From positions 1 to 64,000 of the forward strand of contig CAJTIM010000014.1 of assembly GCA_910576325.1 (NCBI GenBank): a stretch of 64,000 nt of DNA, written 5' to 3'. Made by a program: the position numbers and the translations under genes. The notes under the pieces are model-generated. The model saw only the letters and a program-made list of their open reading frames with translations. It was not told the DNA's origin and ran no database searches. Shown piece by piece: positions 34,657 to 43,845 of this stretch (positions are counted from its first letter, which is position 1; each line of letters opens with the position of its first letter). This DNA is from Clostridia bacterium. Lineage in GTDB: Bacteria > Bacillota > Clostridia > Lachnospirales > Lachnospiraceae.

Positions 34657-37245
34657 TCACCGTCTGCATTTCAAACGGCTCATAGCCTGAAACATTTTTT
34701 TCATATCTACCGGCTTCGCTAAATGCTCATTCATTCCGGCAGCCTTCGCCATTGCAATATCCTCTTCAAATGCATTTGCCGACAGCGCTATAATAGGCAC
34801 AGATTCCGCATCCGAACGGTCCAGGCCGCGGATCACACGGGCCGCCTCATATCCGCTCATAACCGGCATCATCAAATCCATAAGCACGCAGTCAAAGGTC
34901 CCCGGTTCGGACGCCGTAAATGCATCCACAGCCTCTTTTCCGTCGTTTGCGGTCACGACCTCCACATCTGCCTCCTTAAGCATAAACTCCACAATTTCGC
35001 AGTTGATCTCATTGTCCTCTACCAAAAGGACATGCATCCCGGCAATCCTGCTCTGTATATCCTGCTCCCCATCCTCAGACGACGTACTCCATACCTCATC
35101 GACTTGAAGGGGAAGCATGATCCGAACCACGCTGCCCTCGCCAACGTGACTGTCTACCTCTATGCTCCCTTTCATCTGATCTACCAGCTTCTTCACGGTA
35201 GACATGCCCAGCCCAATGCCGTTATAGTTGGTTCTTGCATCCTGATGTTCCTGGGCAAACGGTTCAAAAATATGCTTTTTAAAATCCTCGCCAATGCCGA
35301 TCCCGGTATCCCGAATCACAAACCGGAAGCCTGCAATCCCGTCCTGACACGAATTTTCCCTTACCTGAATAAATACGGAGCCGTGAGGCCGGTTATATTT
35401 GATGGCATTGTCAACGATGTTAAGGAGAATTTGCTTTACATGCAGCGGATTCCCAATCAGCCTGTCGTGCTGCAGCTCCATCTCCTCCAATACCAGACGG
35501 ATTCCGTTCTCCTCCGCCTGAGGGGACAGGATTGCGGTACAGTTTTCCACCAGCTCATGAAGCTCAAAGGGTTCCTCAACAGCCGCCAGGCTTCCGCTAT
35601 CCAGCTTGCTGACCTGAAGAACATCGTTAACCAATGACAGCAAATGCTCTGTGGATACCTGAATTTTCTTCCGGCAATCTCTCTGCCGCTCAGGATTATG
35701 CGGACTTTTCTCCATAATAGACAGCATCCCCAGAATCCCGTTGATAGGAGTGCGGAGATCGTGAGACATATGGGAAAGAAATTCGCTCTTTGCGGAGTTT
35801 GCCCGGCGGACCTTTTCCAGAAGCTCCATAATCGCCTGCTCCTGTTTCTTTCTTGTCAGCATTATCTCCGTGATATCCTGATGGTATCCGTTCAGGCACG
35901 CACCCTGTTCTTTGAAAGACTTATCCGGCACACCGCCGCAGCGGACATAGATTTTTCCAAGCTCCGGGTGATTCCAGGGGTAAATCACTTCGGAACGGCC
36001 GGTCTCCAATATCTCCCGCACCGCTTCCTGCACCATCACCACATAGTCCGGTTCAATATGCTTAAACCAATGCCGGTAGCACTCTTCTGGTTCTATCTCA
36101 TCCGTTACGCCCAAAAGACTGCGCATCGTCCGGTCCGTATACATCCTTGGCTGGCATCCCTCCTCCAGCTCAATCGTCCAGATCCCGGTTCTGGCGCCTT
36201 CCAGAATGTCTTCCAGGCCCCGCCTTGCCTCCAGCTTGTATTTCTCTTCCTGCTCCACTACGGCGTTGACATCCCGCTGGGCAAAAATCGCACAGTTCTC
36301 TTCCGCCGTTTTCTCCGTGGCCGAAAAGTGAAACTCCAGGTATTTCAGTCCGCAGGAACCGTCTTTTTCCTGATAACGGACGGAAAACTTCTTCTTTTTT
36401 CTGAGCTGCGCCAGCACATAGTCTTTTTTTGTCATGGCCCGCAGCCGTTCCTGATCCCGGGGGATCACATACTGGGCAATGTACCGCTCCATTGCCGTCT
36501 GATAGCCGTCCGCAAAGTGAACGGCCCAATCCATATTCATCCGCCCACTGTTTCGGTATGTCTCACATTCGCCCGTATCAAGATTCACCTGATAGATCCC
36601 CAGATAGTCTACGCTGAGGGCATGAAGAACATTATAGCTTCTCTTTTGAAGCTCGCGGACCAGGTTCCGCCGTTTCAGAGAGGATACAATAAAATATGCC
36701 GCAGTCTGAAGCATATTCGACGCATATTCCAGAGATTTCACAGGCGGATTGTCCACACCATAAAAGCCGATCACCTTTTCCCCGTTATAAAGCGGAACCA
36801 CCACAAGGGAGTGAATATTCTGACGTTTCAGATTCTCATACTGGAGGGGTTCCGTCTCCCGAATATCCTCTATACTCTTGATAATGATATGCTTGCCGAC
36901 GCTGAAATTCCGATACCAGCTTGCACATACCTCCGGGGGAACATTTTGAAGATTCTCCCTTTCCGGCTCCACTCCTTTTGCCGCCCACTCATAGGTATTA
37001 TCATCTCCGCCGGATTCGTTCTGCTCAAAGATATAAGTACGTTCTCCGTTCAGCGCTTTCCCCAGGTACTCCAGCAGCACCTCAAGCGACCTGTCCGGCG
37101 TCTCCTCCAGCAGTGCAACGCGAAGGCCCTCATTAATAACAGCCTCCAGATTCTGAACGCTCTGTATACTGCTGTGCTGCTCACGATCTCCGATACCCGG
37201 CAAACCTTCACCTGCCATTTTCAAAAGCTCCCTTGAATTATCCAT
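34657..37245 (-). CDS. Soluble hybrid sensor histidine kinase (GAF/PAS)
   Basis: An 862-residue cytoplasmic sensor with no membrane helix. A GAF-like domain (about 50-195; VVVPLYNGEKVIGFYGVDNPP), one or two PAS-like segments (about 205-465) and a coiled coil lead to HisKA (SHDLRTPINGILG), HATPase (NIVDNAIKYN, DTGIGI, GIGLGMS) and one C-terminal receiver with VLMDLMMPVMSG. It lies upstream of the other hybrid kinase with its own terminator between. The two share architecture in the transmitter and receiver parts and probably arose by duplication with sensor exchange. The ligand is unknown. Confidence 0.9.
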   Translation of the reverse strand: MDNSRELLKMAGEGLPGIGDREQHSSIQSVQNLEAVINEGLRVALLEETPDRSLEVLLEYLGKALNGERTYIFEQNESGGDDNTYEWAAKGVEPERENLQNVPPEVCASWYRNFSVGKHIIIKSIEDIRETEPLQYENLKRQNIHSLVVVPLYNGEKVIGFYGVDNPPVKSLEYASNMLQTAAYFIVSSLKRRNLVRELQKRSYNVLHALSVDYLGIYQVNLDTGECETYRNSGRMNMDWAVHFADGYQTAMERYIAQYVIPRDQERLRAMTKKDYVLAQLRKKKKFSVRYQEKDGSCGLKYLEFHFSATEKTAEENCAIFAQRDVNAVVEQEEKYKLEARRGLEDILEGARTGIWTIELEEGCQPRMYTDRTMRSLLGVTDEIEPEECYRHWFKHIEPDYVVMVQEAVREILETGRSEVIYPWNHPELGKIYVRCGGVPDKSFKEQGACLNGYHQDITEIMLTRKKQEQAIMELLEKVRRANSAKSEFLSHMSHDLRTPINGILGMLSIMEKSPHNPERQRDCRKKIQVSTEHLLSLVNDVLQVSKLDSGSLAAVEEPFELHELVENCTAILSPQAEENGIRLVLEEMELQHDRLIGNPLHVKQILLNIVDNAIKYNRPHGSVFIQVRENSCQDGIAGFRFVIRDTGIGIGEDFKKHIFEPFAQEHQDARTNYNGIGLGMSTVKKLVDQMKGSIEVDSHVGEGSVVRIMLPLQVDEVWSTSSEDGEQDIQSRIAGMHVLLVEDNEINCEIVEFMLKEADVEVVTANDGKEAVDAFTASEPGTFDCVLMDLMMPVMSGYEAARVIRGLDRSDAESVPIIALSANAFEEDIAMAKAAGMNEHLAKPVDMKKMFQAMSRLKCRR

Positions 37246-37368
37246 ATACCCGCCCTCCGCATAGACCGCCGGCCATAATTACCGTATCCGCAGATTCTAA
37301 TGCAGAGAGGCTTTCCTCTTCTTCATATACGGCCGCAGGTCTTGTGTCATCATACCATATGCCCCTGA

Positions 37369-38496
37369 TCACGTCAATACAGAGTAAGCCTTAAGCTTCC
37401 CTTTTGTCCCGGCATACGCCGCAAGCTCCCGAAGCTCCTTTGCCCACTCCCCTGCTCCGTCCAGATCCGGTGTGCAAATCACGCTCCCACAGGCATCAAT
37501 CAGCTTCTTGGCTCTCTCCACCTTTTCCTGCGTAATCGGAGAAAAGGCTTTTTCCACTACCACCTCAAAAGCCAGCGCAGACGCAGCCGGACAATCCAAA
37601 TCATTCTCCCACAGAATCCCCGCCGCAAAGGAAATCCCCTCCCGCTGCAGCTTCCGAAATAGGGCTGTTCCCGTTCCGTTTCCGGCAATCACAAAGATCT
37701 CCGGATCTTTCTTCACCGCCTCAAGCTCCAGATTTCCTGTGGCCTCATCGTAGCTCCCGGCCGTCATTCCGTACAATTCGGAAATATACCCCGGCGTAAA
37801 CACCTCCTCCGGCGTGCCGAACCGGTCCACCTTATCCCCCTTGACGCAAAGCAGCTTATCCGAAATCCGCCCGGCTAATTCCAATTCATGAAGCGACATA
37901 ATCACCGACAGGTTCCTGCTTCTGGACATCCTTTGAAGAATGGACAAAAATTCCAGCTTATACCGGATATCCAGAAAGGAGGTAGGCTCATCGAGCACTA
38001 TAATATCCGGCTCCTGGCAGATAGCACGGGCTAACATCACCCGCTGCTTCTGTCCGTCGCTGATCTTCGTAAAATCGCGCTCCCGAAGCTCCCCCACATG
38101 AACCAAATCCATAGCCTCCCATACCAGATCCCAATCCTCCCCGGAAAGCAGACCAAACCGCCCTGTATAGGGATAACGTCCCGTAGCCACCACATCCTCA
38201 CAGGTCATCAGCTCCGGGCGCACCCGATCTGTCAGCACTACGGAAACCTTTTTAGAAAACGCATTTCCGGAAAGCTTCTCTATCTCTTCTCCATCAAGCC
38301 AGGTCACGCCGCCGAGAGGCGCAAGCTGGCGAATGATGCTCTTTAAAATAGTTGTTTTTCCCGCTCCGTTCGGCCCGATAAGTGTGAGAATCTCTCCCTT
38401 TTTCAGCCGAATTTCTATATTTTTGATCAGCGGAACTCCGTGATAGCCCACGGTCAGTCCTTCCGTATAAAAATAGAACTCCTTCATAGGCTTCAT
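37369..38496 (-). CDS. FecCD-type ABC importer ATP-binding protein with C-terminal extension
   Basis: A 375-residue ATPase. Residues 1-255 carry Walker A GPNGAGKTT, the signature (here ISDGQKQRVMLARA) and Walker B IIVLDEPTSFLDIRYK. The last 110 residues are an added domain (FVIAGNGTGTALFRKLQREG ... VVVEKAFSPITQEKVERAKKLI) that resembles a Rossmann-like sensor segment and is seen in some clostridial siderophore/B12 ATPases. The start overlaps the permease by 4 bp. The cobalamin riboswitch at the operon head suggests a corrinoid, cobalt or tetrapyrrole substrate rather than an iron siderophore. Confidence 0.88.
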   Translation of the reverse strand: MKPMKEFYFYTEGLTVGYHGVPLIKNIEIRLKKGEILTLIGPNGAGKTTILKSIIRQLAPLGGVTWLDGEEIEKLSGNAFSKKVSVVLTDRVRPELMTCEDVVATGRYPYTGRFGLLSGEDWDLVWEAMDLVHVGELRERDFTKISDGQKQRVMLARAICQEPDIIVLDEPTSFLDIRYKLEFLSILQRMSRSRNLSVIMSLHELELAGRISDKLLCVKGDKVDRFGTPEEVFTPGYISELYGMTAGSYDEATGNLELEAVKKDPEIFVIAGNGTGTALFRKLQREGISFAAGILWENDLDCPAASALAFEVVVEKAFSPITQEKVERAKKLIDACGSVICTPDLDGAGEWAKELRELAAYAGTKGKLKAYSVLT

Positions 38497-39506
38497 CCCG
38501 CTTTCTCCTTCTTTTTGCGAACCATAATCAAAATCACAATGGGCGCTCCGAATACGGCCGTTACCGTGCTGATGCTAAGCTCCGTAGGCGCCAGCAGTAC
38601 CCTTGCCAGAAGATCGCACAGCAGGCAGAATACCGCTCCTCCCAGAAAGCATCCGGGAATCATAAGCAGGGGCTTGGTGGTTCTCAAAAGGCTTTTGACC
38701 AGATGGGGCACCGCAATCCCCACAAAGGATACCGGACCGGCAAATGCCGTTACGCAGGCGGACAGCACACTGGATAACAGCACCAGAAGCGTGCGGAACA
38801 GCTGAATGTTCACCCCCATATTTTTTGCGTAAGCCTCTCCCATCTGATAGGCGCTGATGGGCTTTGACATTAAAAACACAAAAAAAGAGGTCAGAAAGAT
38901 CACTGCCGCCATCAAAGCTACATTTTCCCAGGTAATGCCGGAAAAGCTTCCCTTGGACCAGTTATGCAGATTTACAATGTTGGAGTCGTCCGCAAAGGTC
39001 ACAATAAAGTCCGTTACGGCCGAGCAGATGTAACCGATCATTACACCGCTTACAATCAGCATGGACATATTATCCATAACCCGGGACATCAGAAGTACGA
39101 AGCCCATAGATATCATAGCCCCAGCAAATGCGGCTGCAATCATCAGAAGAGCGCTTACATGTATGGACCTTCCCAGGGCAAATACCATCACCAGGGCTAC
39201 TACCAGCTTTGCCCCGGAGGAAATTCCCAGTGTAAAGGGTCCGGCGATTGGATTGTGGAAAAAGGTCTGGAGCAGATAGCCGGACAGAGCCAGGCCGCCC
39301 CCAAGGATGGCTGCCGCCAGAGCGCGGGGAAAGCGTATGGTCATTATGATATCCTGAAAGACTTCATCTGCTTCCCTGCCCAGAAGGATGCCTGGGATCT
39401 CCCGTAAGGGCACCGCTACGCTTCCTGCACACAGATTCAGGACAAGAAAAAGAAGTACCAGGCTTGCCAGTATGAAATAGGAAAGCATATATCGTTTATT
39501 TTTCAT
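38493..39506 (-). CDS. FecCD-type ABC importer permease
   Basis: A 337-residue permease with about ten membrane helices of the BtuC/FecCD family. Typical segments are FPRALAAAILGGGLALSGYLLQTFFHNPIAGPFTLGISSGA near the N-terminus (here described in pieces) and GPVSFVGIAVPHLVKSLL, the coupling region. It works with the ATPase that overlaps it and the binding lipoprotein just upstream. Confidence 0.92.
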   Translation of the reverse strand: MKNKRYMLSYFILASLVLLFLVLNLCAGSVAVPLREIPGILLGREADEVFQDIIMTIRFPRALAAAILGGGLALSGYLLQTFFHNPIAGPFTLGISSGAKLVVALVMVFALGRSIHVSALLMIAAAFAGAMISMGFVLLMSRVMDNMSMLIVSGVMIGYICSAVTDFIVTFADDSNIVNLHNWSKGSFSGITWENVALMAAVIFLTSFFVFLMSKPISAYQMGEAYAKNMGVNIQLFRTLLVLLSSVLSACVTAFAGPVSFVGIAVPHLVKSLLRTTKPLLMIPGCFLGGAVFCLLCDLLARVLLAPTELSISTVTAVFGAPIVILIMVRKKKEKAG

Positions 39507-39509
39507 GGT

Positions 39510-40676
39510 TTACTCCAGTTGGTACAGGTAAGTCATGTTGTCCTCGCCTGTGAGCATTTTATGCATATCGGAAATAATGGTTCCCAGCTTCATGGAGGAT
39601 TGATACAGATTTTTGGTGGTACAGTAGACCTTTCCCTCCTCCACGGCCTTGAATTTCTCCAGGAGGCTGCTTTTGGCAAGCAAATCCTCTATGGAGTTTA
39701 ATTCTTCTGTGGTGGTACTGTTGTAGATGATGTAATCCGCATCCTTGGCTGCTGCGTAAAATTCTTCCATCTGCATTGTTACGTTGGAGGAGGCGGTCTC
39801 TTCCTCGTCTCCTATCTTGTCAAATACGTAGCTGCCCCCGGCCATTTCTATCATTTTGGGCAGGTAGTCGGAGGAACGGCGCACGTTGACTTCTCCGTTG
39901 GCTGTGATGTAGAAGAAAGCTACGGTGCTTTCTGTGCTTTCTGTCTTTTCTTGCTGTTCTACGGACTCGAAGGCTTCTGCTTCCGCTGCAAAAGCGGCCT
40001 CTGCCTCCGCTTCTTTTCCTGTGAGGATTCCGTACAGGCGCACCCATTCCGTTCTGCCCAGGGGATGTTTTTCGTAACTGGAATAGTCTACCAGGACGGG
40101 GATGCCAAGCTTTTCTAACTGTTCTTTGACTTCCGGGGTGTGATAGATCATGGTGTTTTCGATTGCCAGACCGCAGCCCTGGGCAAGTATCTGCTCGTAG
40201 TCGGGCGCTCCGTAGCTGCCGGCGTGGAGGATGTCGCCCTGCTGCATGGCTTCTCTGGCTTCGTCTATGTACCAGGAATCTGCCTTTAGACCGGAGAATC
40301 TTACTGTGTCCAGGGCGTCCAGTGATACAAACATATCCATTGCGGCTGATGCTACCAGGTAGATCTGCCGTACTGGCTGCTGCAGTACTGTGATGTCGCT
40401 GCTTAAGTCGGTTGGTACGTCTTTTTGTTCGGGAACTATCAGGTAACGGCCGTCCTGAGCGATGGTGATGAGGCGGTAGCCGTCGTTGTAATAATCTATG
40501 CTAAACTCGCTGGCGTAGCGCAGCTCCATATTGCTTTGCCAAGTCAGATCGGTGCTGATTTCTTTGTTATTGTTTGATGTTTCTTTGCTTTGCTTGAGTT
40601 TGCAGGATGTAAATGAGGTTATGAGGAGGATGGTTAGTAGGGCGGTGAGGAAATAGCAGGGGATACTTTTTTTCAT
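39510..40676 (-). CDS. Lipoprotein substrate-binding protein of the FecCD-type importer
   Basis: A 388-residue exported lipoprotein with signal peptide and lipobox (TSFTSC, Cys near 25). The mature part has the two-lobe BtuF/FepB fold signature: QPVRQIYLVASAAMDMFVSLDAL in the first lobe and a long helix linker to FYITANGEVNVRRSSDYLPKMIEMAGG in the second. The ligand is unknown; the operon context points to a corrinoid or metal-tetrapyrrole. It lies 4 bp before the permease. Confidence 0.88.
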   Translation of the reverse strand: MKKSIPCYFLTALLTILLITSFTSCKLKQSKETSNNNKEISTDLTWQSNMELRYASEFSIDYYNDGYRLITIAQDGRYLIVPEQKDVPTDLSSDITVLQQPVRQIYLVASAAMDMFVSLDALDTVRFSGLKADSWYIDEAREAMQQGDILHAGSYGAPDYEQILAQGCGLAIENTMIYHTPEVKEQLEKLGIPVLVDYSSYEKHPLGRTEWVRLYGILTGKEAEAEAAFAAEAEAFESVEQQEKTESTESTVAFFYITANGEVNVRRSSDYLPKMIEMAGGSYVFDKIGDEEETASSNVTMQMEEFYAAAKDADYIIYNSTTTEELNSIEDLLAKSSLLEKFKAVEEGKVYCTTKNLYQSSMKLGTIISDMHKMLTGEDNMTYLYQLE

Positions 40677-40718
40677 TTTTTTATATCCTTTTTGATTGGG
40701 GTGTTGGTGTGTTGCCGG

Positions 40719-41882
40719 TCAGCTTCTTCGTTTTCTTTTGTTCAGATAGGATACCAGGGCACATACGAGCATTATGGCAAATACCATGTATACGACGCGC
40801 CTGGCTGCTGCCTGGGGGGTCTGGTTTTTTGACATGATGGCGTCGCCGTGGAAGATGAGCTGATATGTGATCTCGTGGGGGGTGCTCATGGCTGTGGTGT
40901 CTGCTATGACTTCCATTGGTTCGTTGAAGATGGTGATGGGTATTTCGAAGGTGGAGTAGCCTTCCTCGTTGAGTGGGAGGTATTTTTTTCCTCCTACCAG
41001 CATGTAGTCGTAGCTGGTGCTGCTCCATTCGATTCGGGCATATGCCTGGCCGTCTCTTACGAGAAGACCGGCGGGGGAGCTTATGGTGGTTCTTCCGGTT
41101 CCGCCCTTTACTTCTACTTCTATGGCGTATTCTCCGTCTTCCATTTCAATGAAGGCGGGCTGGGCAGATGTGCCGCTTGGATCGTTCGCGGTTTCCTGCG
41201 CGCCTGCGGTTTCCGGTTTTTCTGCTGTGTCGGAATTGTCTGCTGCTTTTGCTTCCTCTGCCGCTTTTTGCTCTGATTCTTCCCGAAGGGCTGCTATCCG
41301 CTTTTCTTTGGCTGCCTGCTTTAATGCCTCGTAATCGGGAAGGTCCACTAGGACGGCTTCTTTTGGCAGGCTTTCCGCCTCGAAAAGCAGGAAACGATCA
41401 TACCATTTTTCCCGGTTTTTGCTGAATGCGGCGCAGGCTATGGGCTGGTCCAGGGCTTCTACGGGTATTGTGAAGGTATGTTTTCCTTCTTCGTTTACCT
41501 GGAAGTCTATGTACTGGGAAGGGTCGCTGGATGCTGCCTGCGTGCCGGTGCCGGGATATACCTTCAGGTATCCCTGGCCGCCCATCGTGAGAACGGCTGT
41601 CATGCTGCCGTTCTCAACTGTTAACAGGGCCTTTTCTATGGGAAACATGGGGGAGCTGGATTCTACTGTTACCTCGTAGACGCCGTCTGTGATGTCTGTT
41701 CCGTAGATTGGCGTCATTCCCTCAATGCCTACCTCTGCGGAACCGGCCCGTTCGCTTTCGGAGGCTACCTGATCGTAGGAGATCTCGTGCTCCTCTTCTT
41801 CTTTTGCCAGACCGGTTATTCCTGATATCCAGAAAATTCCTGCGCCTATGATTCCTGCTAATGTATATGCTATCCGTCTCAT
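40719..41882 (-). CDS. Two-domain surface protein with C-terminal anchor (NEAT-like)
   Basis: A 387-residue exported protein. A signal peptide (residues 1-25) is followed by two related beta-rich domains starting DGVYEVTVESSSPMFPIEKA and DGEYAIEVEVKGGTGRTTIS. They are separated by an acidic Ala/Glu linker (about 195-240). A membrane helix and basic tail (VYMVFAIMLVCALVSYLNKRKRRS, split) end the protein. The opening DGxYxxxV and the GQAYARIEWSS strand resemble NEAT-type heme-binding domains, but I do not see the full YxxxY motif. It lies between the chelatase and the importer, so it may pass a tetrapyrrole or metal ligand. Confidence 0.7.
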   Translation of the reverse strand: MRRIAYTLAGIIGAGIFWISGITGLAKEEEEHEISYDQVASESERAGSAEVGIEGMTPIYGTDITDGVYEVTVESSSPMFPIEKALLTVENGSMTAVLTMGGQGYLKVYPGTGTQAASSDPSQYIDFQVNEEGKHTFTIPVEALDQPIACAAFSKNREKWYDRFLLFEAESLPKEAVLVDLPDYEALKQAAKEKRIAALREESEQKAAEEAKAADNSDTAEKPETAGAQETANDPSGTSAQPAFIEMEDGEYAIEVEVKGGTGRTTISSPAGLLVRDGQAYARIEWSSTSYDYMLVGGKKYLPLNEEGYSTFEIPITIFNEPMEVIADTTAMSTPHEITYQLIFHGDAIMSKNQTPQAAARRVVYMVFAIMLVCALVSYLNKRKRRS

Positions 41883-41980
41883 TTTCCTGTTCCCATCTTT
41901 TTTGATTTTGCTTGTTTTATTTTTTACTTATTATAAAACAGTGTTTTGAGTTTTTGAATTGTCCCCCCGTTTTTTATGTC

Positions 41981-42961
41981 TTAGTTCATGCTGTCGATGG
42001 CTGCCTGTGTATGGCTTACATACACCTGCTGTATTTCAGGAAGCTCTCCCAGCCCCTTGAGCACACATTCTACTTCGTAGCCTGCTTCTGTGAGAATGGT
42101 TTTCCAGGAATCTTCCTCGTCGCCGGCCATGTCGTTGTTGGCGTGATCGCCGGATACTACCATTAATGGCTCCAGAATTACTTTTTTGTAGGTTCCCTTT
42201 TCCTTTAGAGCGGCCATGACGTCCTCTAAGGTTGGAGCTGCCTCAACGGTTCCGATGTAGTAGTTGTCAAATCCGGCTTCCGTAAGCTTTTCCTGCATGG
42301 TGCCGTAGATCTGGTTGGACTGGGCTTCTGTTCCATGTCCCATGAATATGATTGCTGTTTCTTCGTTTTGGGCGTACTCTTTTGTGGCGTTTGTGACGGC
42401 GCTTATTACCGCTTCGTAATCGGCGTCACTGGTGAGCAGCGGATCTCCAAGTACTATTTTGTCAAAATCACTTTCGTAATCTTCAAGTTCTTTTACCAGA
42501 TCTCCATACTCCAGGCCGTCCATCAGATGGGTGGGCTGTACAATCAGGGTTTTGATTCCGTCCGCTACCGCTCTGTCAAGGGCTTTGGTTACATTGTCTA
42601 TCTCCAGATTATCGCGCTCTGCCAGCTTGTCTATGATGATCTGTGCCGTGAATGCCCGGCGCACCTCATACTCAGGAAATGCCTTGGCTATGGCTTCCTC
42701 CACGGCGCCGATGGTGATGTCACGGCTGTCGTTGTAGCTGGTGCCGAAGCTTACTACCAGGATTGCGGCATTTTCGATCTGCTTTGGTGTGCTTTCCTCC
42801 GGCTGTGCCGCTTCTTCCGGATCGGCTGTTTCCGCCGGTTCCGCTTCCTGTTCTGCCGGGGCCGGCTCTGCGGCAGGCGCTGCTTCTTTCTTTGCGCATC
42901 CACTGATGGCAAGGGCTGACGCCAGCAAGACTGCCAGCATTGTTGATACTTTTCTTCTCAT
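41981..42961 (-). CDS. cbiK: Extracytoplasmic CbiK-type cobalt chelatase (lipoprotein)
   Basis: A protein of about 326 residues. A signal peptide with lipobox (AISGC, Cys near 20) and a Pro/Ala/Glu linker precede a CbiK domain: AILVVSFGTSYNDSR, the first metal-binding His in FMGHGTEAQSN, and VVSGDHANNDMAGDEEDSW with the second. CbiK inserts cobalt into sirohydrochlorin in the anaerobic cobalamin path. A membrane-anchored outside form would not serve that path directly; periplasmic CbiK proteins known from Desulfovibrio bind heme and may handle tetrapyrrole transport. GGAGG precedes the ATG at 42961. It is the first gene after the riboswitch. Confidence 0.9.
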   Translation of the reverse strand: MRRKVSTMLAVLLASALAISGCAKKEAAPAAEPAPAEQEAEPAETADPEEAAQPEESTPKQIENAAILVVSFGTSYNDSRDITIGAVEEAIAKAFPEYEVRRAFTAQIIIDKLAERDNLEIDNVTKALDRAVADGIKTLIVQPTHLMDGLEYGDLVKELEDYESDFDKIVLGDPLLTSDADYEAVISAVTNATKEYAQNEETAIIFMGHGTEAQSNQIYGTMQEKLTEAGFDNYYIGTVEAAPTLEDVMAALKEKGTYKKVILEPLMVVSGDHANNDMAGDEEDSWKTILTEAGYEVECVLKGLGELPEIQQVYVSHTQAAIDSMN

Positions 42962-43143
42962 TTTATCCTCCTTTTCTGATTGTGTATCTGCCGGTATTAT
43001 GTGCGGAAAAATAGTTCGGCCATAGTCTGCAAGTCCGCTGCATTCGTGAATATTTCTGCGCACTATATGAGCAAATACATTTGGGGGATGTCGCAGGCCA
43101 TCCGCATTTGATGTTTTGCGGTCGCTTATCTCTGAGAGAAGCA

Positions 43144-43175
43144 ACAAAAAATGCCTTCCACTTATGGACAGGCAT
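43144..43175 (-). terminator. Riboswitch expression-platform terminator
   Basis: Minus strand ATGCCT-(G)-TCCA-TAAG-TGGA-AGGCAT followed by TTTTTTG. It lies between the cobalamin aptamer and the cbiK start, so bound cobalamin can stop transcription here. Confidence 0.85.
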
Positions 43176-43261
43176 CAGTAAGAGGACGCAATGATGTTCT
43201 GTTTTTCCTTCATCTGCGACCAATTACTCGTGGCCTCGGGAGTGGAATATTCCCGAAACTT

Positions 43262-43440
43262 CCTATAGGCAGGTCTCCTGGCTCATAGATCCTCACACAA
43301 ATGCCGCCTTCCCAATCGCTCAGTGGCATAATGACATTCTGCTCCCTATTTACAGTGACGAGTTCGCACAGGTTTTTCACCTGTTTCCCTTTTCACCGCA
43401 CCGCCGAAACGGTGCGACACCTACGGATCGCTTCCTGCGA
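43262..43440 (-). promoter_or_regulatory. Cobalamin riboswitch
   Basis: The minus strand holds the B12 box GAGCCAGGAGACCTGCC (43268-43284), GGGAAGGCG, CACTGT and CCACTG blocks, and the 5' AAAAGGGAAACAGGTG, in the normal cobalamin-aptamer order. A terminator lies 93 nt downstream. The regulated genes are cbiK, the surface protein and the ABC importer. Confidence 0.95.
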
Positions 43441-43452
43441 AGCTACGAGTGT

Positions 43453-43481
43453 AATATAGCATATCTCTTATGAAAATGCAA
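43453..43481 (-). promoter_or_regulatory. Promoter of the riboswitch operon
   Basis: Minus strand TTGCAT, 17-bp spacer, TATATT, just upstream of the aptamer. Confidence 0.65.
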
Positions 43482-43498
43482 TAATATGCGAATTGCTG

Positions 43499-43527
43499 TT
43501 GAAAAATATTTTTCTGGCACTTATAAT
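43499..43527 (+). promoter_or_regulatory. Promoter of the cbiL-ABC operon
   Basis: Plus strand TTGAAA, 17-bp spacer, TATAAT, divergent from the riboswitch promoter. The start would be near 43534, which leaves a leader of about 310 nt before cbiL. Confidence 0.7.
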
Positions 43528-43556
43528 AAAGCACGTGTACCTGCACAGGTGCAACC

Positions 43557-43639
43557 TTAGTCTGCCGATACATAGATTCGCTTTCAATTATCTGGCTTAG
43601 TGATCTAAAGCGGGTCCATCCCCCTGTGCTTGGCAGACT
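43557..43639 (+). promoter_or_regulatory. Leader stem in the cbiL transcript
   Basis: AGTCTGCC at 43558-43565 pairs with GGCAGACT at 43632-43639, enclosing about 66 nt. A palindromic CACCTGTGCAGGT-like segment precedes it. It does not match the cobalamin aptamer. Confidence 0.4.
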
Positions 43640-43653
43640 GCTGTATAAACGAA

Positions 43654-43827
43654 AACAGTATTATCGCTCACAGTGCAGATTTCATACAGGTGTACTGGGA
43701 GAGGTATTACGGAACTGGAAAACAGTAATATCCCTCACAGTGCACAAATCAATTTTCAAACGCTTCTTTTTGCGGTTGGAAATTGATTTTATACAGGTGT
43801 ACTGGGAGGGATATTACGGAACTGGAA
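43654..43827 (+). repeat. Tandem structured leader repeats A and B before cbiL
   Basis: Unit A (43654-43720, 67 bp) and unit B (43721-43827, 107 bp) abut exactly. Both begin AACAGTA-TAT and share CTCACAGTGCA, then ATACAGGTGTACTGGGAG, and end TATTACGGAACTGGAA. In each the left side pairs with the right side (CTCACAGTGCA with TGTACTGGGAG), and the outer stems change together (UAUUAUCG/AGGUAUUA in A, UAAUAUCC/GGAUAUUA in B). Unit B has an extra 40-nt inner hairpin. They may be paired regulatory RNA domains or two tandem short mobile palindromes. Confidence 0.7.
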
Positions 43828-43845
43828 TAGGAGATGCATCATATT

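Noticed and set aside
35644..37236. 530-codon plus-strand frame opposite the second hybrid kinase
   Set aside because: It lies antisense to a complete kinase with clear motifs and shows no domain of its own.
43534..43845. A second cobalamin riboswitch on the plus strand before cbiL
   Set aside because: The B12 box and the other aptamer blocks are absent, so it is not called as cobalamin-sensing.
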